Below are positions 7,182 through 10,738 of a stretch of 10,738 nucleotides of DNA, in pieces. Below the pieces are notes generated by a model, which made no database searches, was not told where the DNA came from, and was given only the letters and a program-made list of their open reading frames with translations. The stretch's first letter is position 1. Every line of letters begins with the position of its first letter. The stretch comes from an uncultured Lachnospiraceae bacterium (lineage in GTDB: Bacteria; Bacillota_A; Clostridia; Lachnospirales; Lachnospiraceae), in NCBI GenBank assembly GCA_910587905.1, contig CAJUOF010000280.1, positions 1 to 10,738 of the forward strand, written 5' to 3'. Both the position numbers and the translations under genes were made by a program.

Positions 7182-8737
7182 AAGTGGATCTGCCAGCTTC
7201 CGTACCGGTTGGAACCCTTTCGGCTTAAGAGCCCTTTCGCTTTTAACTGTTTGACCGCATGGCGGATGCCGTCTACGGAAAGACCGATGCGGCGGGCCAG
7301 CTCCGCCTGGGTGATAAACGGATTTTCTTTGATCAGGTCAAGAATCTTATCTTCCGTACCGGTCCGTTTTTTGGTAGTCTTAGCGGTAGTCTTAGCGGTA
7401 GTCTTAGCGGTAGTCTTAGCGGTAGTCTTAGCGGTAGTCTTAGCGGTAGTCTTTTTGTCTGTTTTCCGGCGGGCCCCGGCGGTCTTTTTGTGGTTGGCAT
7501 CCGGATCGGTTTTGACAGCAGATGGCTTCTTTGTTTCCGCAGCGAGCTGATGGTCAAAGGAATACTCTTCGTTTAAGGGCACAAGGATCCGGAAGATGTC
7601 TCCTTCCTGAAATTCCGGGTCCTGCCCGGAATAGAATCTGCTGTATTTAAACAGGTTCCTTACGCCGGAGCCGAGGCGGTCTGCTCTGCCGATGGTCCGA
7701 AAGAAGGAGGAAATGATTGGATTTTTCGGGTTTGGTTCCAGATTATCCGGAGTGATGAAGCCCTCCCATGAGGCACGGTTTGCGTTTTCGGTGTACATCT
7801 GATCTTTTTTGATGACAAATTTTGCCGCATAGGTACTGGTGAATTCCCGGTGCATTAAAATGTTGCTGATCATCTCCCTTGCGAGGATGTTCCGGAGGCT
7901 TATCCGGTTTTCGTCCTCCAGAAAAAATTTATCCGGCAGATGCTTTCTGGCGAACTCCATCAACTGATCAAAGCTCTCGATCAGGTTTGTGCGGATGATC
8001 TCCCGGTCGTCATATCGGTCTGTATTGACCCGGCGTACAAGGGCATCCGTTTCGTAGGTGGGACAGACATTCATAATGACGTCATCCCTTCCAAGGAGGA
8101 GGAGAGCGGCCAGGTTATATCCTTTTTCCCCGGTAGCGATGTCTGTACTGTACAGCCCGGCGCTCATGAGGAGTTCCTGGTCATTCAGGTTTTCCCAGGG
8201 GTGTCTGCCACCGGCATGGTTGACGGCCATCTGACGTATTCTGGGAAGAAGATCCAGCCGCAGATCCTCTATGGAAGCATAAGGATAGATTTTCTTCTCG
8301 GTGAAGATATTCTGTTTTCGGATATACATGGCGGCAATCTGGGCAGTGGCTGTCACTTTGACATCCGCATCGTCCATCCGGTCGTAAATGACCTTCTTAT
8401 AGCTGTGCACTTCGGCGCTGGGCGGAACATGGACGTGGACCACAGTGCGGCCCTTATAGGTTAACAATTCCGGTGCAAGGTAAAGCGTCGGGGTGAAGAT
8501 GGCAGGATTGCTGATGACACTGATGAAGTTTTTGACCAGATCCACCGCGGCATTTTTCGGCACACCTGTCACAGTGCCGTCGTCCAATACTCCCAGAAAC
8601 AGATCGCCGCCGAAACGGTTCAGAAAAGAACAGACGCTTTCATATACGTCATGTTCTATTCCGTTTCCGCAGCGTTTAAATTCTACCGCTACGGTTTCCC
8701 CCACGGCGAGAATTGATTCAAATGTAGCAGAAGTCAT
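7169..8737 (-). CDS. AlbA_2 (Schlafen-like) / RecG-type HATPase / winged-helix protein
   Basis: The product is a 522-aa soluble protein with three parts. Residues 7-135 are an AlbA_2 (Schlafen-type) domain with VAVEFKR (16-22) and FGGDLFLGVLDDGTVTGV (42-59). Residues about 180-390 resemble the C-terminal half of annotated 'RecG-like' transcriptional regulators: the N-box-like REMISNILMHREF (287-299) and the glycine-rich DRLGSGVRNL (353-362) fit a HATPase_c_4 nucleotide-binding fold. Residues 400-460 are a Lys/Thr/Ala-rich linker with KTT repeats. Residues 460-522 form a winged helix-turn-helix (ITQAELARRIGLSVDGIRHA, 475-494). Such proteins are commonly annotated as ATP-binding or DNA-binding transcriptional regulators; target and ligand are unknown. 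Start ATG 8737 has GGAGGAG (8744-8750) with a 6-base spacer. The gene has its own promoter-like site just upstream and is visibly less GC-rich than the antiporter operon. It is convergent with that operon and co-directional with the upstream TrkA-N/RyR gene, 93 bp away. Confidence 0.85.
   Translation of the reverse strand: MTSATFESILAVGETVAVEFKRCGNGIEHDVYESVCSFLNRFGGDLFLGVLDDGTVTGVPKNAAVDLVKNFISVISNPAIFTPTLYLAPELLTYKGRTVVHVHVPPSAEVHSYKKVIYDRMDDADVKVTATAQIAAMYIRKQNIFTEKKIYPYASIEDLRLDLLPRIRQMAVNHAGGRHPWENLNDQELLMSAGLYSTDIATGEKGYNLAALLLLGRDDVIMNVCPTYETDALVRRVNTDRYDDREIIRTNLIESFDQLMEFARKHLPDKFFLEDENRISLRNILAREMISNILMHREFTSTYAAKFVIKKDQMYTENANRASWEGFITPDNLEPNPKNPIISSFFRTIGRADRLGSGVRNLFKYSRFYSGQDPEFQEGDIFRILVPLNEEYSFDHQLAAETKKPSAVKTDPDANHKKTAGARRKTDKKTTAKTTAKTTAKTTAKTTAKTTAKTTKKRTGTEDKILDLIKENPFITQAELARRIGLSVDGIRHAVKQLKAKGLLSRKGSNRYGSWQIHLKIE
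7373..7452. repeat. Perfect 12-bp tandem repeat, about 6.7 copies
   Basis: The unit GGTAGTCTTAGC is repeated without any mismatch: six full copies from 7373 and a final 8-base partial copy to 7452. It lies within the AlbA_2/HATPase gene and encodes, on the minus strand, repeated Ala-Lys-Thr-Thr (residues about 428-455). The 12-bp period keeps the reading frame whatever the copy number. Perfect identity at silent positions points to recent expansion by slippage or recombination, so copy number is likely to vary between strains, and short-read assembly could miscount it. Confidence 0.97.
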
Positions 8738-8800
8738 TTGCAGCTCCTCCGATCTGTCTGTATTCCTACTATCATATCCAGATTTTTCGATTTCATTTCC

Positions 8801-8809
8801 ATTATATCA
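8801..8809 (-). promoter_or_regulatory. Extended -10 promoter for the AlbA_2/HATPase gene
   Basis: On the minus strand this reads TGATATAAT, a perfect TATAAT with the TGn extension, 64 bases before the ATG at 8737. Transcription would start near 8794, leaving a leader of about 57 bases. A TTGACT at 8829-8834 would need a 22-base spacer, too long for a normal -35, so the site probably depends on the extended -10. It would allow the gene to be transcribed independently of the upstream RyR gene. Confidence 0.6.
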
Positions 8810-8813
8810 TGCC

Positions 8814-8828
8814 GCAGCCGACGGCTGC
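8814..8828. promoter_or_regulatory. Inverted repeat over the promoter, possible operator
   Basis: GCAGCCG (8814-8820) and CGGCTGC (8822-8828) are perfect 7-bp inverted arms around a single A. The repeat starts 4 bases upstream of the extended -10 element and covers the spacer and the place where a -35 would lie. That is a good position for a repressor site, perhaps for the winged-helix product of the downstream gene. It also lies 2 bp after the stop of the RyR gene, but no T run follows on the minus strand, so it is a poor terminator candidate. Confidence 0.45.
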
Positions 8829-8830
8829 AG

Positions 8831-10738
8831 TCAAACTTTTGAAGCAGAGGCAGGCCACGCGGCTCTGAGGAGCTCCGGCGTTTTCTTGACATTTAAGCGC
8901 TCAATGCCCGTAAAGAAGTCCTTTCTTGGCTCTGAAAACTCAGAAAAAGCCTGGGAGTTGATCCGGTAGAGGCATTCTCTGTGCAGGGCATCGTAGAGCT
9001 TGTCCAGTTCATCAAACGCGCACATGCAGCTGTGGAGGCGCCCGATATAAAGCTGGTGCCTGGGGTTTCCGGCCTCCATGTAAGAGATCGTCTCGTTGAC
9101 ACTTGCCCTGCTCCAGCCTCTCGCGATCATCCATCGGACCCAGCGCGCATGCTCGTAGATGATCAGATTTTTTTCGTTCTCTCCGGCATGGAAGTTCTTT
9201 TCAAAAGCCGCTGCCATGGCATGGACAGAGCCGGACTCGGAGCAGTCCGTGTAGGCGTTCTCGTCAGGGATGTTCCAGCCGTTTGGAATGATATGGTCAC
9301 TGTGATCCGTACAGGTCTGGAACAGCCGATAAGGGAGGCTTAAGGCCGCCGCCATGGAGGAGTCACGGTTGTAACATCTGGCATAATAGCTTCTCAGCGC
9401 ATCCTTCTTTTTCTCCGGAGGCTCCGATTCGTTTACGCCGCAGTGCAGCAGATGGGCCGAACGGGCGATCTTTTCATAATATCCGCCGTCCAGTTCTTCC
9501 CATGTGTAACGTTCGCGCAGCATGCCGAAGGGGATGAGGAAGTAATTGTTGTACCAGCTGTCGCCGAATTTTTCCATCTGCACCACCATGCTTTCGGAGA
9601 GGCGGGCAATATCCGAATCTTCACAATGGTATGCGATAAGCGGAAGCTCCGCTTTATTGATCCTGTTTCCGCTTCGGATCATCCTGCGGATGGTCCACTC
9701 GCGGACCCGTATTCCAAGATCAAGGCCGGAGCGGTCATCTGCGGCGTTTATGACAAAATAAAACAGAGGACTGATCTCTCCCAGGCTGTCAAGCTCGTCC
9801 GTGAGCCTTGAGGAATATAAGGACCCGCTCCTGATATTTTTAAAGGATACGGTGACGTTCGAAATTTGGTCCATGTCCGGCAGCAGGGAATCCGCGCCGA
9901 GCTGTATTCCGTCCAGGATATTCGACATGCCGGGGCAGTCAAATTTTAGCCGGTCTTTGATCTGGTCCGCGGCAGGCGACAGGACCGTTATGGAAAAGGT
10001 GACGCCGCGATACCAGAAGCATCCCAGCCAGAAGGCTTCCCGGATGAGCCATCTCGTCAGACTGTCATTATTCTGGGCAATGACCACATAATGTAAGACG
10101 AAGCTCTTGTTCGTCAAAGCATATTTTGTATGGGAACGGATCGGATAAAAAACAGGATAGCGGCCAAGCAGCCGGTGGGCAGGCCATTTACCGTCGTCGA
10201 TCACATGGACAGGAACCATAAGAGGCTCCATGTGATGGAGCGCCGTGTCCAGTAAAGCGGAATAAGCTTCCTCATCTATTCGGATGTAAATGGCGGCGTC
10301 CCATCTGTCCGTGTTTTTTTTCTCCGCATTGCCGCCCCCACATGACTTGATCTGATCCAGGATCGAAAGCATGTCCCGGAAATTCCGGTCAAAGTCGTCG
10401 TCCAGGAGCAGAAAGCGGATCCTTTTGGAGGGAACGGCCTGAGCGGCCGCTTCTTCGGCGGAGGATGCGAAGATGATACTGTTTTTTTCCATGCTTTCCG
10501 GAATTGTCCTTAAAAACAGGTTCGTTCTCTTATTTTTGCAATTGAGCACGACCACAGCCGGTTCGCCGTCTGACCGGCGCGGCTGATACAGAAGCGTGTC
10601 TAAGCGGAACGTTTTCCATTCTTCCCTGGCTTCAGGACAGCCGTAGGAAATGGCTCTGCGAATCAATTTCCCCCTGTCATAGCCCATGAATTTCCGGCCG
10701 AGATCCCCACATTTGACGAGCAGATAGAAGGCCTTTCC
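8831..10738 (-). CDS. TrkA-N-like / RyR-domain protein, 5' end outside the window
   Basis: The frame is open from the window edge to TGA at 8831 (635 codons visible). ATG 10687 is possible, but the 17 codons before it have no stop and no good ribosome binding site precedes it, so the real start is probably outside. Numbering from ATG 10687: 43-185 is a Rossmann-like region ending in PAHRLLGRYPVFYP; 196-260 resembles a TrkA-N Rossmann unit (VLHYVVIAQNND, then VTFSITVLSPAADQIKDRLK and a DCPGM turn), but AQNND replaces the GxGxxG nucleotide loop; 308-360 may complete it. Residues 433-570 resemble the RyR (ryanodine receptor repeat) domain in bacterial proteins, with YYARCYNRDSSMAAA, EHARWVRWMIARGW and RHQLYIGRLHSC. 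No membrane helix is obvious in the visible part. RyR domains are ligand-sensing modules; bacterial TrkA-N/RyR proteins have been linked by others to nucleotide-signalling or conflict systems. Function here is unknown, and the domain calls are by eye. Confidence 0.6.
   Translation of the reverse strand, partial: GKAFYLLVKCGDLGRKFMGYDRGKLIRRAISYGCPEAREEWKTFRLDTLLYQPRRSDGEPAVVVLNCKNKRTNLFLRTIPESMEKNSIIFASSAEEAAAQAVPSKRIRFLLLDDDFDRNFRDMLSILDQIKSCGGGNAEKKNTDRWDAAIYIRIDEEAYSALLDTALHHMEPLMVPVHVIDDGKWPAHRLLGRYPVFYPIRSHTKYALTNKSFVLHYVVIAQNNDSLTRWLIREAFWLGCFWYRGVTFSITVLSPAADQIKDRLKFDCPGMSNILDGIQLGADSLLPDMDQISNVTVSFKNIRSGSLYSSRLTDELDSLGEISPLFYFVINAADDRSGLDLGIRVREWTIRRMIRSGNRINKAELPLIAYHCEDSDIARLSESMVVQMEKFGDSWYNNYFLIPFGMLRERYTWEELDGGYYEKIARSAHLLHCGVNESEPPEKKKDALRSYYARCYNRDSSMAAALSLPYRLFQTCTDHSDHIIPNGWNIPDENAYTDCSESGSVHAMAAAFEKNFHAGENEKNLIIYEHARWVRWMIARGWSRASVNETISYMEAGNPRHQLYIGRLHSCMCAFDELDKLYDALHRECLYRINSQAFSEFSEPRKDFFTGIERLNVKKTPELLRAAWPASASKV

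Noticed and set aside
7373..7452. CRISPR-like array
   Set aside because: The repeats are directly adjacent with no spacers, the unit is only 12 bp, and they lie in frame inside a protein-coding gene.
7209..7576. Plus-strand open frames across the tandem repeat (VVLAVVLA- or GSLSGSLS-type translations)
   Set aside because: They exist only because the 12-bp repeat has no stops in several frames. The minus-strand frame has recognised domains on both sides of the repeat and a good ribosome binding site.
8811..8830. Terminator for the RyR gene
   Set aside because: The GC-rich hairpin is well placed after the stop codon, but on the minus strand it is followed by CATGATATAATGG and not a T run, so a promoter/operator role fits better.
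8829..8834. -35 box TTGACT for the AlbA_2 promoter
   Set aside because: The spacer to the TATAAT would be 22 bases instead of about 17, so it is unlikely to work with this -10.

Overview
The window looks like part of a genome or metagenome contig from a fairly GC-rich anaerobic Firmicute, most likely Lachnospiraceae or a relative. The reasons are strong AAGGAGG-type ribosome binding sites, tightly packed genes, and an Mrp/Mbh-like antiporter operon of the kind seen in gut clostridia. This taxonomic call is inference, since no rRNA or marker gene is present. The first 18 bases match the 3' end of the standard Illumina read-1 adapter and are not genomic, so real sequence starts at about base 19.

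Bases 19-7100 (+ strand) are the distal part of one operon for a membrane-embedded cation/proton antiporter module. The order is the C-terminal end of an MrpB/MnhB-like subunit, an MrpC/NuoK-like subunit, then four consecutive antiporter-like subunits of the MrpD/NuoL-M-N family (497, 492, 500 and 699 aa). Most junctions overlap by 1-4 bases (TAATG, TGATG, ATGA), which suggests translational coupling. All four large subunits keep the charged residues of the family's proton/ion path (TM5 Glu, TM7 and TM8 Lys, a HxxxHxxxK helix, TM12 Lys). The fourth has a C-terminal extension of about 200 residues with two extra predicted membrane helices. No hydrogenase or complex I peripheral-arm gene follows. 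The operon ends at a strong hairpin terminator at 7145-7181.

Bases 7169-10738 (- strand) are less GC-rich and look like accessory DNA. An open-ended gene (8831 to the window edge) encodes a protein with a degenerate TrkA-N-like Rossmann region and a C-terminal RyR-like domain. Downstream of it, and behind its own extended -10 promoter with an overlapping inverted repeat, lies a gene for an AlbA_2 (Schlafen-like) / RecG-type HATPase / winged-helix protein. Its linker is encoded by a perfect 12-bp tandem repeat giving (Lys-Thr-Thr-Ala)n. Both domain types occur in regulatory and conflict-related proteins, but a joint system here is only a hypothesis.

The two halves are convergent and share the terminator hairpin, and the stop codon of the AlbA_2 gene lies inside the hairpin stem. 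No tRNA, rRNA, CRISPR array, transposase or attachment site was seen.
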